Positions 1 through 6,851 of a stretch of DNA of 10,105 nucleotides are shown here, piece by piece. The translations under genes were made by a program, and so were the position numbers. The DNA comes from Eutrophocola sp965662685 (GTDB lineage: Bacteria; Pseudomonadota; Gammaproteobacteria; Pseudomonadales; Pseudohongiellaceae). The stretch lies in assembly GCA_965662685.1 (NCBI GenBank), contig CBFIIQ010000066.1, forward strand, positions 1 to 10,105, in the 5' to 3' direction. Position 1 is the stretch's first letter; the number at the start of each line of letters is the position of its first letter. The notes below the pieces were generated by a model. The model was not told the origin of the DNA and made no database searches. It saw only the letters and a program-made list of their open reading frames with translations.

Positions 1-40
1 CTAAGGGACACCCACATTTCCTAAGGGACACCCACATTAC
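1..40. repeat. Left-end direct repeats of the RAYT element (two 20-bp units)
   Basis: Two tandem 20-bp units begin at 1 and 21. Both start with CTAAGGGACACCCACATT and differ only in the penultimate base (tc versus ac). The core GGGACACCCAC is the reverse complement of the GTGGGTGTCCC core repeated three times downstream of the transposase, so the gene sits between inverted groups of one motif. This arrangement is typical of repeats recognised by IS200-like/REP-associated tyrosine transposases. The array begins at the window edge, so further copies may lie to the left. Confidence 0.8.
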
Positions 41-97
41 TGGCAATCCCCCCATTCTTTACTACCCTGTGTCATAAGCACCCAAGCAGAACTGAAT

Positions 98-1051
98 ATG
101 ACCCGACCCCGATCCACACTCATCTCCCCGGAGGATACGCCCTATTACCACTGCATCTCCCGCTGTGTCAGGCGGGCCTTTCTGTGCGGACAAGATCGAT
201 TTACGGGCAAATCCTTTAACCACCGCAAGCCCTGGTTAGTGAAGCGTTTCAAGCTTCTGTCCAGCGTTTTTGCCATTGATATCGCCGCGTATGCCGTCAT
301 GTCCAACCATTACCACCTGGTGCTGCATGTGGATTTACAGCGTAGTCGTCAGTGGTCTGATGACGAAGTAATCAGCCGCTGGCTGACCCTTTATAAAGGG
401 CCTGATCTGGTCAGGCGACACCACCTCGGGGAACCGCTCCTACCCGCAGAACAAGACCAGGTCCAGGAAATCGTGCACACATGGCGAGACAGGCTGTCGA
501 GTATCAGCTGGTTTATGGCCTGCCTGAATGAATTCATCGCCCGCAAGGCCAATGCCGAGGACAACTGTAAAGGCCGGTTTTGGGAAGGACGCTTCAAGTC
601 CAAGGCTTTGCTGGACGTGACAGCCTTACTGTCCACGATGGCCTATGTGGACCTGAACCCGGTCAGAGCCGGTATAGCCCGCGACCTGAACGACTCCATC
701 TTTACCTCGATCCAGGACCGTATCAAAGAGGTGGCAGGGCAGTCCCTGAAGGATAAACCGACATTGATGGCCTTCTCCGAAAGCAAAACCCACGATGAGC
801 CAGTCACAAGGCTTCCCTTTCACCTGAAAGAGTACATAGAACTGGTGGACTGGACCGGCAGGATCGTCAGAAAGTACAAGCGGGGATTTATTGTCAATAC
901 AGAACCCGGGATTCTCAAGTCACTGAAGCTGAACACCATGGAGTGGGAATACCTGGCATTGGAAATCCAGAAACGGAGCATCAACACTATTCATGGGTTG
1001 GAACGTCTGAAAGCCCACGAAAGACAGCAGTCAAAATCAGTGGCTGCCTGA
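98..1051 (+). CDS. REP-associated / IS200-like Y1 transposase (HUH family)
   Basis: This is a 317-residue single-strand DNA transposase of the Y1/HUH family (Pfam Transposase_17, RAYT-like). The HUH metal-binding motif is H71-Y72-H73 in AVMSNHYHLVLH. The region GRFWEGRFKSKALLD (159-173) and the helix MAYVDLNPVRAG (181-192) are family hallmarks, and Y183 is the likely nucleophile. It is longer than compact E. coli RAYT because of about 85 residues between the HUH motif and the GRFWEGRF block, plus a basic C-terminal tail of about 120 residues. Such longer forms are common in marine gammaproteobacteria. The frame is intact with both catalytic elements present. The ATG has only a weak upstream Shine-Dalgarno match. 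GGGACACCCAC repeats lie on both sides in inverted orientation and are the likely recognition sequences. Whether it mobilises itself or only acts on the repeats cannot be told from this copy. Confidence 0.9.
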   Translation: MTRPRSTLISPEDTPYYHCISRCVRRAFLCGQDRFTGKSFNHRKPWLVKRFKLLSSVFAIDIAAYAVMSNHYHLVLHVDLQRSRQWSDDEVISRWLTLYKGPDLVRRHHLGEPLLPAEQDQVQEIVHTWRDRLSSISWFMACLNEFIARKANAEDNCKGRFWEGRFKSKALLDVTALLSTMAYVDLNPVRAGIARDLNDSIFTSIQDRIKEVAGQSLKDKPTLMAFSESKTHDEPVTRLPFHLKEYIELVDWTGRIVRKYKRGFIVNTEPGILKSLKLNTMEWEYLALEIQKRSINTIHGLERLKAHERQQSKSVAA

Positions 1052-1179
1052 TCAACCATTCACTGACTGCAGGCTGATCTGCCTGGAATAGCCCCTGTCT
1101 GATAAATCGATCTCTCGATCTAAACTCGCTGGGTAAGTGAAAGAGTTCGCGCCCAAGTGGAAGCTTTAATGGTGAGAGC

Positions 1180-1297
1180 AATAGAGTGGGTGTCCCATTA
1201 GTACTAATAGAGTGGGTGTCCCATTAGTACTGCATTAGTACCATTAGTACTAATAGAGTGGGTGTCCCATTAGTACTACATTAGTACTATTAGTACT
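1180..1297. repeat. Right-end repeat array: three 26-bp units plus ATTAGTAC octamers
   Basis: Three identical 26-bp units (1180-1205, 1206-1231, 1252-1277) each read AATAGAGTGGGTGTCCC followed by ATTAGTACT. The octamer ATTAGTAC occurs seven times in this stretch, at 1197, 1223, 1234, 1243, 1269, 1280 and 1289. Where one unit follows another directly, ATTAGTACTAAT forms a perfect 12-bp palindrome (1197-1208 and 1243-1254). The GTGGGTGTCCC core is the reverse complement of the repeat at the left end of the window. The identity of the units indicates recent duplication. Confidence 0.85.
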
Positions 1298-1377
1298 ACG
1301 CTCATGATTGACAATGAGTCATCAAGTTCAAAACTGGAATCAGTAATAACACTCAGGTCACCTGTTATTGATCATAG

Positions 1378-1518
1378 AAAGCCGTAGAAATTTTTTCATA
1401 CGTCGTTGAACCAACTCGTGAAAATATTCGGAACCCAATAGGATGGACTGGAAATCCAAACTACCTTGTTCAGAAATTAAAAGAGATGGACGTATTAAAC
1501 GGAAGAAAACTTAAATGA
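1378..1518 (+). pseudogene. Orphan C-terminal gene fragment
   Basis: Right after a TAG at 1375-1377, a 46-codon open stretch reads like the end of a real protein. It contains VVEPTRENIRNPIGWTGNPN followed by YLVQKLKEMDVLNGRKLK and ends at TGA 1516-1518. No ATG, GTG or TTG start lies in frame ahead of the coding-like part, so this is either the truncated 3' end of a gene cut off upstream or a chance frame. I do not recognise the family. Its position next to the transposase repeat array fits truncation by insertion or recombination. Confidence 0.3.
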
Positions 1519-1617
1519 TAAGTTGAACAATGACAACCCCATAAACGTAGTACGGATTCGGGAAAGACGCAAATTACTATACAAATATTTACATATTTCT
1601 TCACTTGATTAATCGTC

Positions 1618-1626
1618 TGATAATAT
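1618..1626 (+). promoter_or_regulatory. Possible extended -10 promoter of the two-component operon
   Basis: TGATAATAT resembles an extended -10 (TGn followed by TAATAT, 4 of 6 to consensus) and lies about 40 bases ahead of the response-regulator ATG. The hexamer at -35 distance (TCTTCA) is poor, so the assignment is weak. A GGTGA at 1653-1657 serves as a plausible ribosome binding site for the gene at 1669. Confidence 0.25.
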
Positions 1627-1668
1627 ATTTTCGTTAGAATTGGAATTTTTTTGTGGTGATAAATCTGT

Positions 1669-2331
1669 ATGGCCCACGATGTAATAATCCTCGAAGATGA
1701 TCCCCTGATGCGAAATGTACTCGTATCGGTACTGCTAGATTGGGAAAAAATAGGAAATCTTGACATAGCATCAACTCTTCATGAATTTGAAAAGAAAATA
1801 GATAAAAGATTACCTGACATATTGCTAGCAGACCTTGATCTTCCCGATGGCTCCGGCAATGACGCCATATCCAGCTTTACTAGTCTGAATCCTTCAGCGG
1901 TCGCTTTGGTTATCTCCAACCTTAGTGACTCAAAGACAATTTTGAATTCAATAATAGCAGGCGCAGTCGGTTATCTGCACAAAGATGACAACAAATTTTT
2001 AATAATTGAATCTATTGAAGATGCCTTGAGAGGCAATTCACCCATATCGCCCTTTATCGCAAAAACTCTACTAACTCACTTAAATTCTGGAAACGCAGAT
2101 GCTACGCACTTAAAAAATGACATAGAGAGAGAAAAATGTAATTTAACGCCACGAGAACTTGAGGTATTGGAGTTAATTGCTGTTGGTATGTCGTATGAAG
2201 AAACAGCTCGGATGTTAAAAATATCAAAGAATACTATGCCTAGCCATGTCCGAAATATCTATAGAAAATTACAGGTAAAGAATAAAGCACAGGCTATACA
2301 TGAAGCAAGGATACTTGGAATACTGGCATGA
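1669..2331 (+). CDS. NarL/LuxR-family two-component response regulator
   Basis: This is a 220-residue cytoplasmic DNA-binding regulator. The receiver domain (about 4-120) has the acidic pair D10/D11 in ILEDD, phospho-acceptor D55 in LLADLDLPDGSG, a switch Ser at S83 (LVISN) and the conserved K105 in GYLHK. The C-terminal LuxR-type helix-turn-helix (about 158-218) contains LTPRELEVLELIAVGMSYEE and the recognition helix region KNTMPSHVRNIYRKL, ending in HEARILGIL. All residues needed for phosphorylation are present. Its TGA overlaps the kinase ATG (ATGA at 2328-2331), so the two are translationally coupled partners. It is strongly AT-rich compared with the pterin operon and nei, suggesting acquisition from elsewhere. 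No target gene is evident nearby. It may control its own operon or distant genes. Confidence 0.93.
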   Translation: MAHDVIILEDDPLMRNVLVSVLLDWEKIGNLDIASTLHEFEKKIDKRLPDILLADLDLPDGSGNDAISSFTSLNPSAVALVISNLSDSKTILNSIIAGAVGYLHKDDNKFLIIESIEDALRGNSPISPFIAKTLLTHLNSGNADATHLKNDIEREKCNLTPRELEVLELIAVGMSYEETARMLKISKNTMPSHVRNIYRKLQVKNKAQAIHEARILGILA

Positions 2332-4181
2332 CTAAAAGTTGGCTAAAGAAGCCTAGTGCATTGACCTTTTTATTTACCATATCAATTATTATTTGTATTA
2401 CGCTACTTGCAAACACGCTAAACAGACTTGAATTATCAAGATATAATAATTTCGAGCAGTTACATTTAAAAAGTTCAGAAATTGGATTGCTACCATTTTC
2501 CGAATACAGTATTTTTTACAATCAAAAAAGCGAAATATTTTTTCTCGAGGATACACTAGAGTCTAACAGAATTGTCGATGCAATATACATCCCAAATATC
2601 TCACACGCGTTAACTATCAAGATTAATAATCAACCTGTATTTGAGCGCTTAAAACCAAAAACTCTGCCAACCAATACAAAATCTCCTTTAATTTTTTCAT
2701 TTGAACCGATTAGCTCTTCAGTCATTGAGTCAATATCAATGGAGATATTCTCTAGTGGTAATTTCATGATGGCATCAAATGCTTATATAGGAAACAAGAA
2801 TGATATTTTGAGCGAACCATATTTTTTCTCGCCAGTTAATATTTCAATTATCAATATTAGTGCTGTAGCAACTATCTTTATATTAATGCTGGTGTATTTT
2901 TTATTTTCAAATAAAAAAATTTCTTTATTTCCGCTCATATTTTTAAACTTCATTTTGCTTGTCAGTATGCTGAATGCTTATGAGAGTATTATTGATAATA
3001 GTGAAGGATATAGTGATCGGAGTTTATTCATTTTAATTTTTTTATCTTTGATCGAGATATTAAGAACATCAATATTAGATAATAAATACAAGCCTCTTTA
3101 CAAAATATGGTTTGTTAGCATAACGTTTTATATTTTTATTAAACTCACAACCCAATTGGCAGTTACATTTATGCAATCCGTAAACTTATTATTATTTACA
3201 ACGTTATCAATGTGCCTGCTTTTCTATACCCTGTGTTCGATTAAAAAAATAAGCTCCCAATTAATTCTTTCTGGTTCTTTGATTCACTCATTAATACTGG
3301 CAGTTGTCGTCATTATTTTGGCTGATATATTATTGAAAATCGGAGTTTTAAAGAGTGATTTTTATCTTTCTACATACTTACCAGCATTATTATTAATCCT
3401 TTTTGTTGGGCTCTTAGCTTTAAATATTTTCAAGGCAAATTCTGACACATTTCGAATTAATAAAATTATAAGTCACAAGGTGACTATACAAAAAAAACGC
3501 ATAAATGAAGAAAACCAAAAAATTATTTTGTTGACTGAAGATAAATTAAGAGCAAAAGAAAAATCAGATATACTTTCTGATTTACATGATGGCGTATTAA
3601 GCTATCTATCAGGCATAAACCTGTTAACAGAAATCGAACAAAAAAATACAAATGGAATATTAGATATTGAAAAACAAAAATATTATTATTCACAACAACT
3701 ATCAAGCATCAACAAATTGAGTCGATTTGCAACACAAGAAATAAGACTAATTCTGGACACTAATGCTTTTGACAACAGCACTCTTTTTTTTACTCTATCA
3801 TCTCTACGTATACAAGTTCTTCAAAATCTAGTTATGAATGGGTTTCGCTACAAATGGGATCTGCTGAAGATTGCCAATTATTCTTCAGCAAATAGAAAAT
3901 TCACACTAAATATGGCCAGGATCATGCAGGAGTGCATACACAATGCAATTGTTAGAGCTCGTTGCTCTGTGATTTCTATAAAAGCCCACAAAAATGAACA
4001 CGGAGACCATTATATTGTTATTTCTAATATTGGAGGAAAAAGTTTTCAGCCGAACAGTATAATCCAGGGTAATGGAACCTCTAACATAAAAAGAAGAGCC
4101 AAACAGATATCAGTTAACTATTCGATAAAAGCAATAAAAGGTGGTGCCAGAGTCGTTCTTCAACTGCCTACTCCGAAATAG
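2328..4181 (+). CDS. Membrane sensor histidine kinase, 7TM type (HisKA_3-like)
   Basis: A 617-residue sensor kinase, partner of the preceding regulator. It has an N-terminal membrane segment (about 12-30) and an extracytoplasmic domain (about 35-168) rich in beta strands, with DAIYIPN and TIKINNQPVFE resembling the jelly-roll sensor of 7TMR-DISM proteins. About seven hydrophobic helices follow (about 170-368), then a basic coiled-coil linker (about 376-415). The phospho-acceptor is H420 in SDLHDGVLSYLSG. The ATPase domain has an N box, RIMQECIHNAIVRA, with N539, and a G2-like GNGTSNIKRRA (581-591). The G1 box is abnormal: ISNIGGKSF (565-573) replaces the usual DxGxG, with Asn at the adenine-binding Asp position. 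There is no separate ribosome binding site, and translation probably depends on the overlapping regulator stop. The gene is very AT-rich. The ligand is unknown. Assignment as a kinase is secure, but catalytic activity is uncertain. Confidence 0.88.
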   Translation: MTKSWLKKPSALTFLFTISIIICITLLANTLNRLELSRYNNFEQLHLKSSEIGLLPFSEYSIFYNQKSEIFFLEDTLESNRIVDAIYIPNISHALTIKINNQPVFERLKPKTLPTNTKSPLIFSFEPISSSVIESISMEIFSSGNFMMASNAYIGNKNDILSEPYFFSPVNISIINISAVATIFILMLVYFLFSNKKISLFPLIFLNFILLVSMLNAYESIIDNSEGYSDRSLFILIFLSLIEILRTSILDNKYKPLYKIWFVSITFYIFIKLTTQLAVTFMQSVNLLLFTTLSMCLLFYTLCSIKKISSQLILSGSLIHSLILAVVVIILADILLKIGVLKSDFYLSTYLPALLLILFVGLLALNIFKANSDTFRINKIISHKVTIQKKRINEENQKIILLTEDKLRAKEKSDILSDLHDGVLSYLSGINLLTEIEQKNTNGILDIEKQKYYYSQQLSSINKLSRFATQEIRLILDTNAFDNSTLFFTLSSLRIQVLQNLVMNGFRYKWDLLKIANYSSANRKFTLNMARIMQECIHNAIVRARCSVISIKAHKNEHGDHYIVISNIGGKSFQPNSIIQGNGTSNIKRRAKQISVNYSIKAIKGGARVVLQLPTPK

Positions 4182-4944
4182 TTCAGACAAAACCTGGCAC
4201 CTAACCTGAAACAGTCCCAGTTACCGTTTTTGACCGAAGGTAACAACAGAAATCAAGAAGTCAGATTACTTGATCCCTTGACTTTGCTTTAACCTATTCC
4301 CCCTTGATTCCTAGCCACAAATCACATGCGACAACATTGCTCCTGCCTTGGCGTCTTAAATGGCAGTTGCAGCATCCCACAGCGTACCGACCCAGCCAAT
4401 TCGGAATTTTTCGTAATTAGCACTGGGTATGAAAACACTATAAGCCAGTCTGTTTACCAACTCGGATATGGGTAGACCATTAGGTTGAGCGAGACTGTAG
4501 AGACGAAGTATCTTGGACCATATGAAAATAAATAATCTGTAAGTCAGGTTGAATTAGCGGGGAGCAGATTATGCTGGAAAATCGGGGGAAAGTGAAAAAT
4601 ATTGCGGTATAAGCAGCAAGGTATTATATGCTTAGCCGTAATTTATCCGGCAAATTTTCAAGTAAATCAGATAAATCGGTTGCGGATGTTGAGCTCTACA
4701 AGGGAAATCAATGGGCCAGTCAGCATTTCAATGGAACCGCCAGCGATAGGTGGCAGGCTCTCTACCAGGAAACGTCCTTCAAGCACCTGGTAAAGCAATA
4801 CTCATCATAATTCGACTATTTCACCATCCCCAAGCTCGTCACTGGCAATCGAATCGAAGCCTATCAGGCTGACAAGCCGATCAGTGTCAGTAGTGATTTC
4901 TCTGATTTCCTTGACAGGACCATCAATCAAAAACGAGATAGCGT
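4182..4944. other. 763-bp region without a confident gene; decayed coding-like stretches
   Basis: No complete gene was found between the kinase and folE. Several stop-bounded stretches look coding-like on one or both strands, including 4356-4553 (minus), 4628-4976 (plus) and 4805-4930 (minus), and each lacks a convincing full frame. A 6-bp stem GTTACC/GGTAAC (4220-4225 with 4239-4244) lies just after the kinase but has no T-tract, so I do not call it a terminator. Composition shifts here from the AT-rich kinase back to the balanced composition of the pterin operon, marking the edge of the likely acquired block. Confidence 0.5.
4356..4553 (-). pseudogene. Startless coding-like fragment
   Basis: This open minus-strand stretch of 65 codons is bounded by TAA codons and contains LRLYSLAQPNGLPISELVN followed shortly by SANYEKFRIGWVGTLWDAAT. 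It has no ATG, so it would be a 3' remnant of a lost gene. The complementary plus-strand frame is also partly open, which weakens the case and makes the strand uncertain. I do not recognise the family. Confidence 0.2.
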
Positions 4945-4976
4945 TCAGTTAAGAAACTCATCACGGGTTCTGTGAC
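4628..4976 (+). pseudogene. Possible small gene split by an in-frame TAA
   Basis: An ATG at 4628 is preceded by AAGG (4618-4621) with six bases between, and opens a 60-codon frame containing DVELYKGNQWASQHFNGTAS. It stops at TAA 4808-4810. The same frame then stays open for another 54 codons (FDYFTIPKLVTGNRIEAYQ and onward) to TGA 4974-4976, running antisense into the 3' end of folE. The pattern would fit a roughly 115-residue protein broken by one nonsense codon. The opposite strand in the same codon register is also open over 4805-4930 (VSLIGFDSIASDELGDGEI), so the true coding strand, if any, is undecided. Confidence 0.2.
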
Positions 4977-5625
4977 AGGCCTTGAAAGCACCGCCCAGAG
5001 CCGTGGTTTGTGTGGTTGAGCCGACATCCATGACACCTCGGGCTTTCACGCAAAAGTGGGTTGCATCAATGGTGACTGCAACATCCTCGGTTCCCAATAT
5101 GGTTTGCAGGGCTACCAGCACCTGCTGGGTCAGCCTTTCCTGCACCTGGGGACGCTGGGCAAAAAAGCGCACAATGCGGTTAATTTTGGATAAACCGATA
5201 ATTTTGTCTTTGGGAATGTAGGCCACCCGGGCTCTGCCATCGATAGTCACAAAATGATGTTCACAAGTGCTGGTCAAGCTGATGTTTTTGACCTTGACCA
5301 TTTCGTCAACAGACATTTTGTTCTCAATAACCGTTATCTTTGGAAAATGCGCGTAGTCCAGGCCAGAGAAAATTTCCTGAACATACATTTTAGCGATACG
5401 GTGAGGCGTTTCTTCCAGGCTGTCATCACCCAGGTCCAGACCCAGGGCCAGCATGATATCAGTCATGGACTCCTTGATTCGGCTGTACTTCTCCTCGTTA
5501 CTGAGGTTCTGCGGAATCATCGGAGTTTCCAGGCCTTTACCCACCAGGGCGTCCCGGACATGCAGTGCTGCTTCGCTAAATTGTGCAGGCGACAGCATAA
5601 TGGGTTTGGTTACGACTTTATTCAT
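4945..5625 (-). CDS. folE: GTP cyclohydrolase I (FolE, type IA)
   Basis: Converts GTP to 7,8-dihydroneopterin triphosphate plus formate, the entry step to folate and monapterin. From the ATG at 5625 the protein has 226 residues, close to E. coli FolE (about 222). The zinc ligands are C121, H124 (TSTCEHHFV) and C192 (HFCVKARG). Other signatures are ETPHRIAKMYVQEIFSGLDY, IGLSKINRIVRFFAQRPQVQ and QERLTQQ. The frame can be extended to a TTG at 5637, but I chose 5625 because GGTGA (5631-5635) lies five bases ahead of it. It is the third gene of a minus-strand cluster, 66 bp after folM, so it could be read from the folX promoter or have its own. It looks intact. The neighbours suggest its product is directed at least partly to tetrahydromonapterin. 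Confidence 0.96.
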   Translation of the reverse strand: MNKVVTKPIMLSPAQFSEAALHVRDALVGKGLETPMIPQNLSNEEKYSRIKESMTDIMLALGLDLGDDSLEETPHRIAKMYVQEIFSGLDYAHFPKITVIENKMSVDEMVKVKNISLTSTCEHHFVTIDGRARVAYIPKDKIIGLSKINRIVRFFAQRPQVQERLTQQVLVALQTILGTEDVAVTIDATHFCVKARGVMDVGSTTQTTALGGAFKACHRTRDEFLN

Positions 5626-5691
5626 GATAGTCACCAACTTTTTTCAGATAATTGTTTTGGCACAAGTTACGTAATAAATAATACTTCGGAT

Positions 5692-6414
5692 TCACCCGTT
5701 TTTAAGATGTCTTCCACCATCCAGTGGAATGGATCGCCCGGTGATATAGCGGCTGGACAACAACATCTGCACTGTGGCAATACCCTCCCTCGCTCCCGGA
5801 CCAGGGGCCAAGAGGGATTTTTTGGCCACACGCTCACGATATTCTCCATCATCCTGATCCCGGAACATTAGTAAAGCCGGGGCAATACTGTTCACCTTGA
5901 TATCCGGCGCCAGGCTGGCGGCAAAGGACAAGGTCATGTTTTCCATCGCTGCCTTGCTGGCCGCATAGGCAATATGTTTTTTGCTACCTCGACCCGCCAC
6001 ATAATCAGAGAGATGGATAATATCGGCCTGCCCGTATTGGCTGGCACCTTTTTTCAGCAGGTCTGCCAAAGCAAGGTTCATTAGATAGGGTGCCAGGACA
6101 TGAACTGCCCAGTTTGTTTCCATCACCCAGGCCGGATTGCAATCCGGGGTTTCCGGCAACCAGTCCGAGGCGTTATGGACAACTGCCCGCAGTGATGTGA
6201 TTTTTTCGCGCAGCCTGTGAATGAAAGCCTGCGTAGTTACAGCACTGCTAAAGTCAGCCTGCAAACATTGAATGCCGGCATTTTCCAGCTTAAGAAGCGA
6301 ATCGCGAGTTTGGCGATAGGTAATAATAACCCGGTTACCCTGTTCATTAAGCGCCAGCGCCAAAGCTCTACCAAAGCGCTGGGCTCCGCCAGTAATCAGG
6401 ATTTCGCCATTCAT
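5692..6414 (-). CDS. folM: Dihydromonapterin reductase (FolM, SDR family)
   Basis: A 240-residue short-chain dehydrogenase/reductase that uses NADPH to reduce dihydromonapterin to tetrahydromonapterin and has weak dihydrofolate reductase activity in characterised homologues. The nucleotide-binding motif TGGAQRFG is at 8-15, HNAS is at 80-83, the catalytic Ser is S136 in IIHLSDYV, and Y150/K154 lie in HIAYAASKAA. The motifs KVNSIAPALLMF (173-184) and TGRSIPLDGGRHL near the C terminus match E. coli FolM closely. Its ATG overlaps the folX stop (ATGA, 6411-6414), so the pair is translationally coupled. Length and all active-site residues are normal. The link to FolX and FolE supports the pterin reductase assignment over a generic SDR. 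Confidence 0.93.
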   Translation of the reverse strand: MNGEILITGGAQRFGRALALALNEQGNRVIITYRQTRDSLLKLENAGIQCLQADFSSAVTTQAFIHRLREKITSLRAVVHNASDWLPETPDCNPAWVMETNWAVHVLAPYLMNLALADLLKKGASQYGQADIIHLSDYVAGRGSKKHIAYAASKAAMENMTLSFAASLAPDIKVNSIAPALLMFRDQDDGEYRERVAKKSLLAPGPGAREGIATVQMLLSSRYITGRSIPLDGGRHLKNG

Positions 6415-6851
6415 AAGTCGCGACTGGCTTGCAGGGAAACAGAAACCGAATCGGCAAATCGCAGGGCATGTGGTTTGTCCACACGCATTTTCACGCAGGT
6501 TGCCTGATCAGTTTCCATCATGATCTGCAGTAAATCTTCAGCCAGCTTTTCCAGAAGGCGGAACTGTCCCTCTTCCACATGCTGAATAATTTTCTTGGTA
6601 ATGATTTTGTAATTCAGCGCGGTAGTTTCATCATCACTGATGCAGGCCTGCTCGGCCTGGTAATGCAGTTCACAGTTGATCACCACATCCTGTTTCTTGT
6701 TTAACTCTTCCGGGTTGAAGCCAATGTAAGTCCGCAGGCGCAGGTCGGTAATATTGATAATGGCATCCTTGCGGTGCCAGGCTGCCAGCGAGCCGATACT
6801 ATTCCGTCTGATATTGTCAAGAGTACTTTTTAAAGATTGAATGTTTGGCAT
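6411..6851 (-). CDS. folX: Dihydroneopterin triphosphate 2'-epimerase (FolX)
   Basis: This 146-residue tunnelling-fold enzyme epimerises dihydroneopterin triphosphate at C2' to the monapterin form. LRLRTYIGFNPEELNKKQDV (38-57), the ALNYKIITKKIIQHVEEGQF stretch (78-97), LLEKLAEDLL (99-108) and KPHALRFADSVSVSL (126-140) align with E. coli FolX rather than FolB dihydroneopterin aldolase. The start at 6851 is fixed by a near-perfect AAGGAGG (6861-6867). A longer frame to 6944 ignores this site and runs through the divergent promoter region. The core starts around residue 29, so the protein has about 25 more N-terminal residues than the 120-residue E. coli enzyme. It is first in the folX-folM-folE cluster. 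Confidence 0.93.
   Translation of the reverse strand: MPNIQSLKSTLDNIRRNSIGSLAAWHRKDAIINITDLRLRTYIGFNPEELNKKQDVVINCELHYQAEQACISDDETTALNYKIITKKIIQHVEEGQFRLLEKLAEDLLQIMMETDQATCVKMRVDKPHALRFADSVSVSLQASRDL

Larger units (their letters stand above)
1052..1668. other. Gene-poor region between transposase and two-component operon
   Basis: No complete gene was found. The region holds the right-end repeat array (1180-1297), an orphan coding-like fragment (1378-1518) and an AT-rich leader before the response regulator. Composition becomes visibly more AT-rich from about 1370 onward and stays so through 4181. Confidence 0.6.

Noticed and set aside
1..1300. CRISPR array
   Set aside because: The repeats near the transposase are tandem or nearly so, without regular unique spacers, and no cas genes are present.
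1470..1766. Minus-strand 98-codon frame
   Set aside because: It overlaps the response-regulator start in antisense, has no family resemblance, and is explained by AT-rich low-complexity sequence.
4220..4244. GTTACC/GGTAAC hairpin after the kinase as a terminator
   Set aside because: Only a six-base stem with a 13-base loop and no T-tract after it.
5626..5637. TTG start of folE at 5637
   Set aside because: The ATG at 5625 has a GGTGA five bases ahead. The extension adds only four residues and overlaps this site.
5254..5871. Plus-strand 205-codon frame over folE and folM
   Set aside because: Antisense shadow. The minus-strand frames encode clearly recognisable FolE and FolM with active-site residues.
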